Source of the DNA: Geopsychrobacter electrodiphilus DSM 16401
GTDB lineage: Bacteria; Desulfobacterota; Desulfuromonadia; Desulfuromonadales; Geopsychrobacteraceae
Direction: 5' to 3'
NCBI RefSeq assembly: GCF_000384395.1
Contig: NZ_ARWE01000001.1
Location: forward strand, 4,004,501-4,068,500
DNA length: 64,000 bases
The notes under the pieces are model-generated. The model did not search any database, was not told the DNA's origin, and saw only the letters and a list, made by a program, of their open reading frames with translations. Shown here piece after piece: positions 1 to 9,005 of the stretch (positions are counted from its first letter, which is position 1; each line of letters opens with the position of its first letter). The translations under genes were made by a program, and so were the position numbers.

Positions 1-1046
1 AATCGACCGGAGGTATTGGGCCTTTCGGGTATATGTGGAAGGACAAGAAACTCGTTCCAAACCCAGCAGAAGTTCCAATCGTAAAGCGGGCCTTTGATCT
101 ATATCTGGAGCTTGGCAGACTGAAAGCTGTTTGCGCACAACTCAAAGAAGAGGGATATTGCGCTCGAAAAAGCGACTTCAAACCCCAGACCCTCAAAAGA
201 GTCCTTACTGACACGACATACAAGGGCTTACGCCGAGCCAACTACAGCAAAAGCAAAGGGAACAAAAAGTCCTGGGTCCTCAAGCCTGAAGAAGATTGGA
301 TATTTATCGAAGTAGAACCTCTGATAGATAAAGACCTATGGGAGACTGTCAACGCTCTCGTTGCTCAAAGAGCCCAGCCATTCTCTAAGATCATCCACAA
401 GAAGAGCCAATATCTGTTTGGAGGCAATCTGGTTTGTTCATGCGGTACCAAAATGTATGTTCAATCGTACTCGGGCATGAAAATTCCACGTTACAGGTGC
501 CGGTCATGCCACTTCAAACTGAATGAAGATGTTTTGGAAGATCATTTCCTGAAAATTCTTAAAACCATAATTGTTCGTCCAGAGGAATTGAAGACTAACA
601 AGGATGCCGATGGAGAAAAAAGAGAAAAGGAAGGGCGGCTGGATCTATTAAGAAGAGAACTCAGAAAGATCGACCTCAAGATTGACACCCTTGTGGATCT
701 TGTTGGAGATCAAACAATAGACCGATCTACCTTCACGGAAAGATTCCTTCCGCTTAAGGAACGTAAGGGAAACATCCAGGAAGAGCTCCCTCGCATTCAG
801 GCCGAAATCGACTATCTTGAGACCAGTTCAATCTCCAGAGATTACCTGATTGAGCAGGCAACCACTTTCGCATCAATGTGGCCAGTGCTGAATTATACAG
901 AAAAAACCAAGTTAATAGATGAGCTGGTCGAGAAGATTGAAATCCAGAACGACACCCTCCATTTCACCCTGACTTATACCCCCCCATTTAGGACACTTGG
1001 TAAAGGGGTCCACAACTCCAGGGATTCATTGCCGCAACCAACATAA
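1..1046 (+). CDS. Large serine recombinase, C-terminal part (integrase of an element inserted in comM)
   Basis: The reading frame is open from the window edge, so the N-terminal catalytic resolvase domain lies upstream. The first visible residues (TGGIGPFGY) match the conserved start of the Recombinase domain of large serine recombinases. The zinc-ribbon region follows, with paired cysteines CSC...CRSC at about residues 135-158 counted from the Met at 33. After that comes a Lys/Glu/Leu-rich coiled coil at about 190-260 ([19 protein letters not shown]), the usual tail of these integrases. The family catalyses site-specific integration and excision of phages and mobilisable elements. The last codons and the TAA run into host comM DNA, so the gene lies exactly at the element border. 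Lysine-rich codon use differs from the neighbouring core genes. The family assignment is firm; the type of element cannot be told from this end alone. Confidence 0.9.
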   Translation, partial: STGGIGPFGYMWKDKKLVPNPAEVPIVKRAFDLYLELGRLKAVCAQLKEEGYCARKSDFKPQTLKRVLTDTTYKGLRRANYSKSKGNKKSWVLKPEEDWIFIEVEPLIDKDLWETVNALVAQRAQPFSKIIHKKSQYLFGGNLVCSCGTKMYVQSYSGMKIPRYRCRSCHFKLNEDVLEDHFLKILKTIIVRPEELKTNKDADGEKREKEGRLDLLRRELRKIDLKIDTLVDLVGDQTIDRSTFTERFLPLKERKGNIQEELPRIQAEIDYLETSSISRDYLIEQATTFASMWPVLNYTEKTKLIDELVEKIEIQNDTLHFTLTYTPPFRTLGKGVHNSRDSLPQPT

Positions 1047-2073
1047 AATTAGCGGGATAGGTCAAACTAAGGGCGGCACGGCTGATCGAAACCTGTCCAT
1101 CTTCGAGGGGTTGACGCAGCATCTCCAGGACATTTTTTTTGAACTCGGGAAATTCATCCAAAAACAGAATACCCCGGTGGGCCAGGGAGACTTCACCTGG
1201 TCGCGGGTAGCTGCCGCCACCAATCAAGCCTGCATCAGAGATGCTGTGATGAGGAGATCGAAACGGCCGCCTGCGTACCAGGGCATCATGATTCAACAAC
1301 AAACCGGCGACGGAGTGGATCTTGGTAGTTTCGAGTGCTTCGGCGAAAGAAAAATCTGGCAATATCGTCGGCAGCCGTCGAGCCAGCATGGTTTTGCCGC
1401 TACCGGGCGGACCTGACATCAGGATATTATGCGAACCTGCCGCAGCGACTTCGAGAGCGCGTTTAACCTGTTCTTGACCGCGCACCTCGGAGAAATCATC
1501 CTGTCCGCCACTGAACTGATCTTCAGCAGGGTCTGCTTCACAACGATAGGGTGCGATCTCAATCTCACCGTTAATCAGCGCGACAACCTGACCCAGATCG
1601 CTGACCGCATAGATATCGGGACCGTTGGCCACAGCACCCTCGGCGGCATTCTCCAGCGGGAGTATCAGCCCCTTTTTCTGCCATTTCAGTGCTGATATCG
1701 CCACGGGGAGCACGCCGTGCACCGGCTTGATACGGCCATCAAGAGAGAGTTCCCCCATCAATACGAAATTTTCGAGCGCCTTGGCGTCGACCAGCCCGGT
1801 GGCGCAAAGAATACCAATGGCAATCGGCAGGTCGAAGGCGGCGCCTTCTTTACGAATATCAGCGGGGGCAAGGTTTATGGTGATGCGGCGGGTGGGAAAA
1901 TCGTAGCCGGAATTTTTGATAGCTGATTTGACGCGATCCTTGCTCTCTTTAACCGCGCCTTCGGGGAGACCAACCGTCGAGAACTGAGGCAAGCCCTGAG
2001 CGATGTCAACTTCGACCTCTACCGGGTAAGCTTCGATCCCGATCAGGGCACCGGATGTAACTTTTGCCAACAT
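988..2073 (-). pseudogene. comM: comM/yifB (Mg-chelatase-like AAA+ ATPase), 5' fragment truncated by insertion
   Basis: ComM is a hexameric AAA+ helicase that promotes branch migration during natural transformation. The fragment keeps the N-terminal ChlI/Lon-like domain (about residues 15-150) and the first part of the ATPase core, with Walker A GPPGSGKT and Walker B LFLDEF. It then breaks after AAMNP. Only about 361 codons remain of the roughly 500 expected; the missing part holds the rest of the AAA+ and C-terminal domains. I start at the ATG at 2073, which has a GGAGGGGG Shine-Dalgarno, and not at the in-frame ATG 15 nt upstream that contains this site. The 3' half presumably survives beyond the other end of the element. 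The gene should be non-functional while the element is integrated. Confidence 0.88.
1010..1035. other. Integration junction (att site) of the serine-recombinase element in comM
   Basis: On the minus strand the comM frame is intact up to the codons for AAMNP (about 1040 to 1020). It then diverges to an unrelated 10-residue tail and stop, where ComM proteins normally continue with a CPCG motif. To the left lies the end of the recombinase gene. The crossover is therefore near 1018-1024. The exact core dinucleotide cannot be fixed without the other end of the element or an empty site. Confidence 0.7.
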
Positions 2074-2191
2074 GGAATCCCCCTCCATTTTAGAAGCAGT
2101 GAGGCGTGAAGAGGGAAGAGTAAGGCGGAGAGCTAAATCTCTTGTGCTGAGACTTACTCCTTTCTCCTCACCTTTTACTCCCCACTGTCCT

Positions 2192-3127
2192 TCAGCTGTG
2201 TTTCAGTTCTTCGAGATACTTTTCGGCCTGAGTCGCGGCCACAGCGCCATCACCGACGGCGGTTGAAACCTGCTTGAGCACGCTGGTCCGGCAATCACCG
2301 GCGACGAAAATTCCCGGCACCGATGTGCGGGTATTTTCACTCGCCTTGATATAACCGCTCTTGTCCAGTTCAACCAGATCTTTTAAAAACCCGGAAATCG
2401 GCGTGACACCGACCGCGACGAACATACCGACGGCGTTGAGTTGGCGTTGTTCGCCGCTCTTGACATTTTTAACCGTGATTCCGGTCAGGCCTGTATTATC
2501 AGAATCAAGCCCTGAAACAACCGAATCCCAAACCATTTCGATTTTTTCACTCTCAAAGACACGATTTTGCAGAATTTTCGTGGTTCGCATCTTGTCACGA
2601 CGGTGAACCATGTAGACCTTACTGGCAAAACGCGTCAGAAAGACAGCTTCTTCAGCCGCCGTATCACCAGCTCCGATCACGGCAATCGGCACGTTACGAA
2701 AAAAAGCACCGTCGCAGGTCGCACAGTAGGAGACCCCGCGCCCAACCAGCGCCTCTTCCCCTTCAATACCCAGCTTGCGCGGGTTGGCGCCGGTAGCGAT
2801 AATCACCGCCTTGCATAGATATTCCTTGCCATCGATGATCAGGCGTTTCTGCTTGCCAAGATCTTCGATTTTTTCAACTTCACCGGTTCTGGTCTCGAGA
2901 CCGAATTCGACACAGTGCGTCTGAAAGCGCATCATCAGTTCCGGACCATCTATACCACCGGGATAACCGGGCCAGTTTTCGACCAGGGTCGCGGTCATCA
3001 TTTGCCCGCCCATAATCATCTTTTCGACCAGCAAGGTTTTCAACTCAGACCGTGAAGCATAGAGGCCAGCTGTCATACCGGCCGGACCACCCCCAATAAT
3101 AATGATGTCATATTCCTGTGCGCTCAT
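2192..3127 (-). CDS. trxB: Thioredoxin reductase (NADPH)
   Basis: This 311-residue flavoprotein has the FAD-binding GGGPAG motif at about residues 11-16, the redox-active CATC at about 137-140, the NADPH-binding GAGDTA with HRRDKMR, and the C-terminal FAD motif GIFVAGDCR. Both length and motif order are those of bacterial low-molecular-weight TrxB. It transfers electrons from NADPH through FAD and the CATC disulfide to thioredoxin in the cytoplasm. It is transcribed in the same direction as comM and 118 nt upstream of it, and diverges from the small membrane protein gene at 3276. The HRRxxxR motif supports NADPH rather than reduced ferredoxin as donor, although related ferredoxin-dependent enzymes exist in anaerobes. 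Confidence 0.95.
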   Translation of the reverse strand: MSAQEYDIIIIGGGPAGMTAGLYASRSELKTLLVEKMIMGGQMMTATLVENWPGYPGGIDGPELMMRFQTHCVEFGLETRTGEVEKIEDLGKQKRLIIDGKEYLCKAVIIATGANPRKLGIEGEEALVGRGVSYCATCDGAFFRNVPIAVIGAGDTAAEEAVFLTRFASKVYMVHRRDKMRTTKILQNRVFESEKIEMVWDSVVSGLDSDNTGLTGITVKNVKSGEQRQLNAVGMFVAVGVTPISGFLKDLVELDKSGYIKASENTRTSVPGIFVAGDCRTSVLKQVSTAVGDGAVAATQAEKYLEELKHS

Positions 3128-3275
3128 CTAAATCTCAACTCCTGGATAAAGGGATCAAGCCGCAGATTTATTACCACAGCAGCGGGCAAAAAGAAACCCG
3201 CCATCACGAATCTGGCCTTGAGTTCGAGCGCACGGTCCGGGTAGTATGTGGAGCACTTTTCAAAGGAAGAATCTT

Positions 3276-3635
3276 ATGTTCAAACTCACTCGCTGGTTTC
3301 TCTGGGGGCTCTTCTCCCTGCTGCTCCTGACGATTCTGGATCAGGTCCTGCTGCGCGTAAATTTACCGGTCCCCGGCTATACAGAAGTCCATGAATTTTA
3401 CATCGATTTTCGTAGCCGGCTGATCGAACTGGTCGACAAGGACCCTGTGGCACGCGTGATCTCGACAAACAAATCAGAGAAGTCGGAGCAGGTAAAAAAG
3501 ACGATTTCAACGAACACCAAACAAAAAACTCAGCGCTACCTCTATGTTGATGCCGAAGGCGCCCTGCAGTTTGCTGACAGTCTTGAGCAGGTTCCACTGC
3601 AATATCGTCGGGATGCTCAACCCATGTCTGAATAG
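3276..3635 (+). CDS. Small membrane-anchored protein of unknown function
   Basis: I do not recognise this protein of about 119 residues. It starts MFKLTRWFLWG, with one hydrophobic segment at residues 5-24 (signal anchor). A charged Lys/Ser-rich linker at about 65-85 and a short C-terminal motif (RYLYVDAEGALQFADS) follow; the motif resembles the aromatic-containing repeat of DUF4124-like envelope proteins. The start at 3276 is preferred over the upstream ATG at 3246 because AGGAAG lies 5 nt before it. It is convergent with the nitrilase gene, with only 3 nt between the stops. The N-terminal anchor implies a periplasmic location for the tail. The function is open. Confidence 0.6.
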   Translation: MFKLTRWFLWGLFSLLLLTILDQVLLRVNLPVPGYTEVHEFYIDFRSRLIELVDKDPVARVISTNKSEKSEQVKKTISTNTKQKTQRYLYVDAEGALQFADSLEQVPLQYRRDAQPMSE

Positions 3636-3638
3636 GGT

Positions 3639-4427
3639 TCAGGGCGTTCCATAAACATCGGACCGACGATCGCCAAGAATATTAATTTGGTGCCGATATT
3701 GCGCCATCTCATCAAAGTCAAAGTCGGCGACCAGTTCAGCCTCCTCCTCACCCGCAAAGGCCAAAACCCTCCCCAGTGGTGAAATCAGCTGACTACGCCC
3801 GAAGAAATCGAGGGGGCCCTGCACACCACAACAGTTAGCCGCCACAACAAATAGTTGATTTTCGATCGCACGCGCCCTGATCAAGGTGTCCCAGTGTTCC
3901 TGACGCGGCTTGGGCCATTCTGCCGGAAGACAGATAATTTCAGCGCCAGCCAGGGACAATTTGCGAAAAAGTTCGGGAAAGCGCAGATCATAGCAGATGG
4001 CTATTCCCAACCGTGCGATCGAGGTCTCAACCACCAGCATCTCATCCCCCGCGGCCAGATACTTATCCTCGTTCATGGTCGAAAACAGATGCAGCTTGCG
4101 GTATCTCCCTATGACTTCGCCGCAATCGATCACATAAGCAGTATTGTAAATTTTTTCGCCGGCAATTTCAGGTAGACTGCCGACTGAAACCAGGCCGGTA
4201 TCACGACAGGTCTGCTGCCAATGTTCGAGGACCTGTGGCGTTTGTTCCGCCAAAGCTGTCATATGCCGAAAATCATAGGCACAACTCCACATCTCAGGCA
4301 GAACCGCGAGTTGCGCACCCTGTTGGGCAGCTCGCCGCAGCCCCTCAGCCGCTTTTGCCAGATTAATTTGGATGGCACCAGGTTTAATGTTGAACTGAAC
4401 CGCCGCAGCGCGAATTTGTCTTGGCAT
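3639..4427 (-). CDS. Carbon-nitrogen hydrolase (nitrilase superfamily, omega-amidase-like)
   Basis: The nitrilase-superfamily catalytic triad is visible: Glu in LPEMW (about residue 45), Lys in YRKLHLF (about 111) and Cys in ICYDLRFPE (about 146). The length of 262 residues fits a single-domain amidase. These enzymes hydrolyse C-N bonds of small amides. The CYDLRFPELFR signature is typical of the Nit2/YafV (omega-amidase) and Nit1 (deaminated glutathione amidase) branch, which repairs metabolite by-products in the cytoplasm. The start has GGAG 8 nt upstream. It stands alone in its strand context, convergent with the small membrane protein gene. The exact substrate cannot be decided from sequence. 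Confidence 0.88.
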   Translation of the reverse strand: MPRQIRAAAVQFNIKPGAIQINLAKAAEGLRRAAQQGAQLAVLPEMWSCAYDFRHMTALAEQTPQVLEHWQQTCRDTGLVSVGSLPEIAGEKIYNTAYVIDCGEVIGRYRKLHLFSTMNEDKYLAAGDEMLVVETSIARLGIAICYDLRFPELFRKLSLAGAEIICLPAEWPKPRQEHWDTLIRARAIENQLFVVAANCCGVQGPLDFFGRSQLISPLGRVLAFAGEEEAELVADFDFDEMAQYRHQINILGDRRSDVYGTP

Positions 4428-4661
4428 CAGCTGATCTCCGCAAGGCTTTGTAACTCTGTTTTAGTTTTCAAACTGACAGCTTAAAGATACTTTCTCACGA
4501 GTATACGATGCTCTTACACCAGCGACAACCTCTTAGATTTTCGGTTTCACTTGACCCTCTCTGATGCCGATGATAGAAACTAGAAACCGCATATCGGGCA
4601 AAGATCGCGGTATATTTATTTCGACCAATGCGGTCGCTTTTAATGAAAAAAGGGAGAGAAC
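4428..4661. promoter_or_regulatory. Divergent intergenic region between the amidase gene and nhaD
   Basis: These 234 nt hold the upstream regions of both divergent genes. A TTGACC at about 4551, followed after 17 nt by an AT-rich TAGAAA, could be a weak promoter for nhaD. The nhaD Shine-Dalgarno is AAGGGAGAG just before 4662. I see no clear hairpin or known riboswitch here. Confidence 0.3.
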
Positions 4662-6104
4662 ATGAAAAAGCTGGGGCTGCTTCTGCTGCCGATGTTATCG
4701 CTAGCTTCCGTTGCTTTCGGCAGTGAAGGGGCCAAGATCAACACCGAACTGATCCATACAGGGATGGGTTATCTGGCCCTGTTTATTTTTGTCGGCGCCT
4801 ATGCTCTGGTCATTCTCGAAGAGAACCTCCACCTGCGTAAAAGTAAACCGGTCATGGTTGCCGCCGGAATCATCTGGATTCTGGTTGCGCTGACCTATGC
4901 CTCCATAGGAGATCACCACTCCCCGGAAGAGGCGATTCGTGGCAACCTGACAGAATACGCCGAACTCTTCCTCTTTCTATTATCCGCGATGACCTACATC
5001 AACGCCCTGACCGAACGCAATGTCTTTCAGGCGCTGCGCTCCTGGCTGGTGCTCAAAGGCTTCACCCTGCGCACCGTTTTCTGGATCACCGGCCTGCTCG
5101 CCTTTCTGATCTCACCCATTGCCGACAACCTGACCACCGCCCTTTTGATGGGTGCCGTGGTTATGGCGGTCGCCAAAGATAATAAAAAGTTTGTCGTGGT
5201 TGCCTGCATCAATGTGGTCGTCGGCGCCAATGCGGGGGGCGCCTTCTCCCCCTTTGGTGACATTACCACCCTGATGGTCTGGCAGAAAGGGCAGGTTCAA
5301 TTTCTCGAATTCTTCGATATTTTTCTCCCTTCCCTGGTCAACTGGCTGATCCCGGCGCTCATCATGAGTTTCACCATCGCCAAGGAACGTCCAGAAGCCC
5401 ACGGCGAACCAGTCCAGATGAAGGTCGGCGCACGCCGCATTATGGCTCTCTTCCTGCTGACCATCATAACCGCGGTCTCGTTTCACCAGTTTCTCAACCT
5501 GCCGCCAGCTGTCGGCATGATGCTCGGTCTCGGATATCTGTCCTTCTTCGCTTACTATCTGAAGAAAAAGGAGCTGCGCGAATTTCACAACAGTTCTGCC
5601 CTTGATATGACGGGAGGCGACCTTCACGAAGGGGGACACCCCCCTATCGGCTTCGACCTGTTCCAAAAGATCGCCAAGGCTGAGTGGGACACACTGCTCT
5701 TCTTCTACGGGGTTATCCTCTGTGTTGGAGGTCTCTCGCAATTCGGCTATTTAGCAATCACCTCTGACTTTCTTTACAACGGCCTTGGGGCCACCTGGGC
5801 CAACGTAACGGTCGGCTTGCTCTCGGCGATTGTCGATAATATACCGGTGATGTTCGCCGTTTTGACCATGAACCCCCACATGTCCCACGGTCAGTGGCTG
5901 CTGGTAACCCTGACCGCCGGGGTTGGCGGCAGTTTGCTTTCCATCGGCAGCGCCGCAGGGGTTGGTCTGATGGGGACCGCCCGTGGCGTCTACACCTTCG
6001 GTCAGCACATGAAATGGACCTGGGCAATAGCTCTCGGTTATGCTGCCGCAATTCTGATGCATCTCTGGTTTAATGCGGAGCTGATGACGATTTTCAACCA
6101 CTAA
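4662..6104 (+). CDS. nhaD: Na+/H+ antiporter, NhaD family (first of two tandem copies)
   Basis: This 480-residue polytopic membrane protein has an N-terminal cleavable-looking signal (MKKLGLLLLPMLSLASVAFG), as many NhaD proteins do, then about 12-13 hydrophobic segments. The NhaD/arsenite-permease (IT superfamily) signatures ADNLTTALLMG (about residue 150), NAGGAFSPFGDITTLM (about 190) and AIVDNIPVMFA (about 390) are present. NhaD exchanges cytoplasmic Na+ (or Li+) for external H+ and contributes to pH and salt homeostasis. A second nhaD follows in the same direction after a hairpin, so the two copies are adjacent but probably separately transcribed. The family assignment is secure; ion preference and direction are inferred from the family. 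Confidence 0.93.
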   Translation: MKKLGLLLLPMLSLASVAFGSEGAKINTELIHTGMGYLALFIFVGAYALVILEENLHLRKSKPVMVAAGIIWILVALTYASIGDHHSPEEAIRGNLTEYAELFLFLLSAMTYINALTERNVFQALRSWLVLKGFTLRTVFWITGLLAFLISPIADNLTTALLMGAVVMAVAKDNKKFVVVACINVVVGANAGGAFSPFGDITTLMVWQKGQVQFLEFFDIFLPSLVNWLIPALIMSFTIAKERPEAHGEPVQMKVGARRIMALFLLTIITAVSFHQFLNLPPAVGMMLGLGYLSFFAYYLKKKELREFHNSSALDMTGGDLHEGGHPPIGFDLFQKIAKAEWDTLLFFYGVILCVGGLSQFGYLAITSDFLYNGLGATWANVTVGLLSAIVDNIPVMFAVLTMNPHMSHGQWLLVTLTAGVGGSLLSIGSAAGVGLMGTARGVYTFGQHMKWTWAIALGYAAAILMHLWFNAELMTIFNH

Positions 6105-6145
6105 AGACAGAACTATAGATAGGCACTCAGGGCAAAATCCATCCA

Positions 6146-6177
6146 CATCAGGGCCGTCCATTGCGTCGGTCCTGATG
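6146..6177 (+). terminator. Hairpin downstream of first nhaD
   Basis: A 10-bp stem (CATCAGGGCC / GGTCCTGATG with one G-T pair) and a 12-nt loop lie 42 nt after the nhaD stop. A short T-rich run (TCTTTCTGG) follows. It is compatible with a weak intrinsic terminator separating the two nhaD genes. Confidence 0.5.
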
Positions 6178-6378
6178 TCTTTCTGGAGAGAATCTTTACG
6201 GCCTTCAAACACCCATGCTTAAAAACAATCTTCTTGACGGTCAACCCACGTTTCCTTTTTTATTGGCGGGCCCTCATAAGTCCTTTATAGTCGTCGCACC
6301 CCTCCTAAAAGCGCCGACAGGAACCCAATAACAAGGAGTAGTTATCTGCTCCCTTCGCCATAATACGCAGGAGTAATC

Positions 6379-7668
6379 ATGCTCACCTTACTGGTTGTTA
6401 TCTTCGTACTTGCGTATACCGCAATCGCCCTTGAACACCCCCTCAAGGTCAACAAATCTGCGTCCGCGCTGATCGGCGCTGGCCTTCTCTGGACGGTCTA
6501 TGCCCTGGCGACCGGCGACCATCAACTGGTTTCACAACAACTGAATGAGTCCCTCTCTAACACAGCTCAAATCATCTTCTTCCTGATGGGGGCCATGACC
6601 ATTGTCGAACTGGTCGATGCCCACCAGGGTTTTGTGGTCATCACCTCCCGAATCACCACGACCCGACTAACGACTCTGCTCTGGCTGATCGGGTTTGTAA
6701 CCTTTTTTCTCAGTGCGATGCTCGACAACCTGACGACCACCATCGTGATGATCTCACTGATTAAAAAGCTGCTCGACAAACATGAAGATCGCCTGTTTTT
6801 TGCCGGGATCATCGTCATTGCCGCCAACGCTGGTGGTGCCTGGTCCCCCATCGGCGACGTCACGACAACAATGCTCTGGATCGGCGGTCAGATCACCACC
6901 CTGGCGATTATGAAAGGGGTTTTCCTGGCCTCTCTGGCGAACCTGCTGATCCCCCTGGCGGTGACCAGCTATGTTCTGCGCGGCAAACTGGTGGAGGCGC
7001 CAACATTTGTTGAACGCCGGGGTGCTGGCGTCGTCACCACCACATTCGAACGCAACCTGATGTTCTGCTGCGGGATCGGCACCCTGGTTGCGGTACCGAT
7101 CTTCAAGACCCTGACCCACCTGCCGCCTTTCATGGGTATCCTGTTCGGATTGGGTATCCTCTGGCTGGTTGGCGAACTGGTCCACCGCAACAAGAAAGAC
7201 GAGGAGAAACAACATCTGACTCTGGTTCATGCCCTGGCCCACATCGACATGAGTTCGGTGGTCTTTTTCATCGGCATTCTGTTGGCGGTCGCGACGCTGG
7301 AACAAACCCACATCCTCACCAACGTGGCGGCATGGCTTGACAGGGTCGTGGGCAGTCAGGGCCTGATTGTTACGATCATCGGCATGATCAGCGCGATCGT
7401 CGACAACGTACCCCTGGTCGCTGCTTCCATGGGGATGTACGATATGAGTCAGTTCCACCCGGATAGTTTTCTCTGGGAATTCATGGCCTATTGTGCCGGA
7501 ACCGGGGGCTCGATTTTGATTATAGGTTCGGCCGCCGGAGTGGCGGCCATGGGGCTGGAAAAGATTCACTTCTTCTGGTACGTCAAAAGAATCAGCGGGC
7601 TGGCTTTGCTCGGCTATTTTTCCGGAGCGCTGGTTTATGTTATTCAATACAGCCTGTTGCGAGGGTAA
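6379..7668 (+). CDS. nhaD: Na+/H+ antiporter, NhaD family (second tandem copy)
   Basis: This 429-residue paralogue of the preceding protein has the same three signatures: MLDNLTTTIVMI, NAGGAWSPIGDVTTTM and AIVDNVPLVAASMGM. It starts directly with a membrane segment (MLTLLVVIFVLAYTAIAL) and lacks the signal-peptide-like extension of copy 1. Divergence is substantial over the whole length, so this is an old duplication or separate acquisition, not a recent tandem repeat. The start has CAGGAG 6 nt upstream. The 274-nt upstream gap contains a hairpin and a possible own promoter (TTGACG, 17 nt, TTTTTA at about 6235-6265). It probably differs from copy 1 in ion affinity or pH range; that is inference. 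Confidence 0.92.
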   Translation: MLTLLVVIFVLAYTAIALEHPLKVNKSASALIGAGLLWTVYALATGDHQLVSQQLNESLSNTAQIIFFLMGAMTIVELVDAHQGFVVITSRITTTRLTTLLWLIGFVTFFLSAMLDNLTTTIVMISLIKKLLDKHEDRLFFAGIIVIAANAGGAWSPIGDVTTTMLWIGGQITTLAIMKGVFLASLANLLIPLAVTSYVLRGKLVEAPTFVERRGAGVVTTTFERNLMFCCGIGTLVAVPIFKTLTHLPPFMGILFGLGILWLVGELVHRNKKDEEKQHLTLVHALAHIDMSSVVFFIGILLAVATLEQTHILTNVAAWLDRVVGSQGLIVTIIGMISAIVDNVPLVAASMGMYDMSQFHPDSFLWEFMAYCAGTGGSILIIGSAAGVAAMGLEKIHFFWYVKRISGLALLGYFSGALVYVIQYSLLRG

Positions 7669-7747
7669 CAAGATGTTGCGTGCGCTTTCGAAAGCCTTGA
7701 TAGCTAAGGGACAGAATCCTCCCTACCAACGAAAACTGCTGCTCTAG

Positions 7748-8875
7748 ATGGCCGGACTCTACCTGCACGTCCCCTTCTGTCAGCAAAAATGTCATTACTG
7801 TGATTTCTTCTCGGCCCCCCCCCTGGGGGACCAACTGACCTCCTGGCATCAACTGTTAGAACGCAACCTGCACCTGATTGCCCAGGAGTATAGGCCTCTC
7901 CTTGAAACAGTTTTTTTCGGTGGCGGGACCCCTTCCCTGCTGACTCCGTCCCAGATAGCAACCATTCTGAGCAGTTGCCAAAAACTTTTTCCGGTCAGTA
8001 GTGGCGCCGAAATCTCACTTGAAGCCAACCCCGGAACACTGACGGTGACAAATCTGAAAGGTTATCTTTCCGCAGGCATAAACCGGCTCTCAATCGGCGT
8101 CCAGAGTTTCGATGATGAGACGTTAGACCTTCTAGGTCGCAGGCACAATGCAGCAGAAGCCCGGCAGATCTTCATCCAAGCCCGTTCCCTTGGCTTTACC
8201 AATATCTCCCTCGACCTGATCTTCGCCCTGCCGGGACAAAGTCTCGCGGCCCTTGATCGGGAACTGGAGCAACTGCTTGAACTGTCTCCTGAGCACGTTG
8301 GGATCTACGGTTTGTCGATCGAACCCGGGACTCACCTGGCGAAATTGATCAATAAAGGTCAACTACGGGAGACCACGGATGAGGCCTATGCCGAAGCCTA
8401 TCTGCATCTTCATCGGCGGCTAACAGCCGAAGGCTACGACCATTATGAAATTTCAAACTTTGCCCGCCCCGGCTACCGGTGTCGCCACAACCAGGGCTAT
8501 TGGCAACGGAAACCTTGTCTTGCCGCCGGCGCCGGCGCACATGGCTTTAACCCCACCGGTTACGGACAGCGCAACGCCATCCCCAATGACCTGCTCCGTT
8601 ATCAGCAGAAACTTGACGCGGGGGAGAACCCGGCCGAACTGCTGGAAGAATTCGATCAACAGCTGGCGATGGTAGAAACCCTCTATCTGGGCCTACGCAC
8701 CAGCGATGGAGTGGATCGCACTGATTTTGCGCAAAAATTCGGTAGCTTCCCTGAGGTTGCTTTTCCTGCCGCCTTCCATAGCCTCGGATCCAAACTCCAT
8801 CTCGAAAAGAACCGCTATTTTTTTAACCCTGAAGAGTGGCTGCTATACGATCACCTGATCAGCCATTTTCTTTAG
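7748..8875 (+). CDS. hemW: Radical SAM haem chaperone HemW (HemN-like)
   Basis: The protein of 375 residues begins LYLHVPFCQQKCHYCDFFS, with the CxxxCxxC radical-SAM cluster motif followed by the GGGTPS SAM-binding glycine motif at about residue 58. The C-terminal HemN domain follows, with HYEISNFARPG at about 235. The N-terminal motif ends CDF, as in HemW proteins, and the protein is shorter than true coproporphyrinogen dehydrogenase HemN. HemW binds haem and inserts it into respiratory enzymes; many databases still call it oxygen-independent coproporphyrinogen III oxidase. It lies 79 nt after nhaD and just upstream of the heat-shock operon promoter. Confidence 0.92.
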   Translation: MAGLYLHVPFCQQKCHYCDFFSAPPLGDQLTSWHQLLERNLHLIAQEYRPLLETVFFGGGTPSLLTPSQIATILSSCQKLFPVSSGAEISLEANPGTLTVTNLKGYLSAGINRLSIGVQSFDDETLDLLGRRHNAAEARQIFIQARSLGFTNISLDLIFALPGQSLAALDRELEQLLELSPEHVGIYGLSIEPGTHLAKLINKGQLRETTDEAYAEAYLHLHRRLTAEGYDHYEISNFARPGYRCRHNQGYWQRKPCLAAGAGAHGFNPTGYGQRNAIPNDLLRYQQKLDAGENPAELLEEFDQQLAMVETLYLGLRTSDGVDRTDFAQKFGSFPEVAFPAAFHSLGSKLHLEKNRYFFNPEEWLLYDHLISHFL

Positions 8876-8911
8876 TCCGAAATTCTCGGCTATCATCACT
8901 TGGATAACGGC

Positions 8912-8940
8912 TTGACAAAGTCTGGAGCGATTGATACCTT
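8912..8940 (+). promoter_or_regulatory. Sigma-70-type promoter of the hrcA-grpE-dnaK-dnaJ operon
   Basis: TTGACA at 8912-8917 and TACCTT at 8935-8940 are separated by 17 nt. The CIRCE operator begins 3 nt further on, so it covers the expected transcription start. Confidence 0.7.
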
Positions 8941-8943
8941 CTA

Positions 8944-8970
8944 TTAGCACTCGCTTGCGTTGAGTGCTAA
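8944..8970 (+). promoter_or_regulatory. CIRCE element (HrcA operator)
   Basis: A perfect match to the consensus inverted repeat: TTAGCACTC, 9-nt spacer, GAGTGCTAA. HrcA, encoded by the next gene, binds this site and represses the operon until heat shock engages GroEL away from HrcA. The position over the start site fits repression by promoter occlusion. Confidence 0.97.
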
Positions 8971-9005
8971 TCTTGTTTTAGCCCTAATTTTGTGAGCAAA
9001 AGCGG

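Noticed and set aside
997-1416. Plus-strand frame within the comM fragment
   Set aside because: Antisense to conserved comM sequence; no domain, no ribosome site.
5112-5741. Long minus-strand frame (209 codons) opposite the first nhaD
   Set aside because: It is antisense to a clear transporter gene, has no start signal and its composition (many Asp/Gly/His) is that of a shadow frame.
6178-6378. Possible sodium- or pH-responsive riboswitch before the second nhaD
   Set aside because: I looked for a conserved Na+ riboswitch-like multi-stem fold and saw only short GGAG/CTCC pairing around a spare Shine-Dalgarno. Not enough to support a call; a covariance-model search would decide.
6754-7671. 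305-codon minus-strand frame opposite the second nhaD
   Set aside because: Low-complexity His/Asp/Gln-rich translation, antisense to a family member with intact motifs; no ribosome site.
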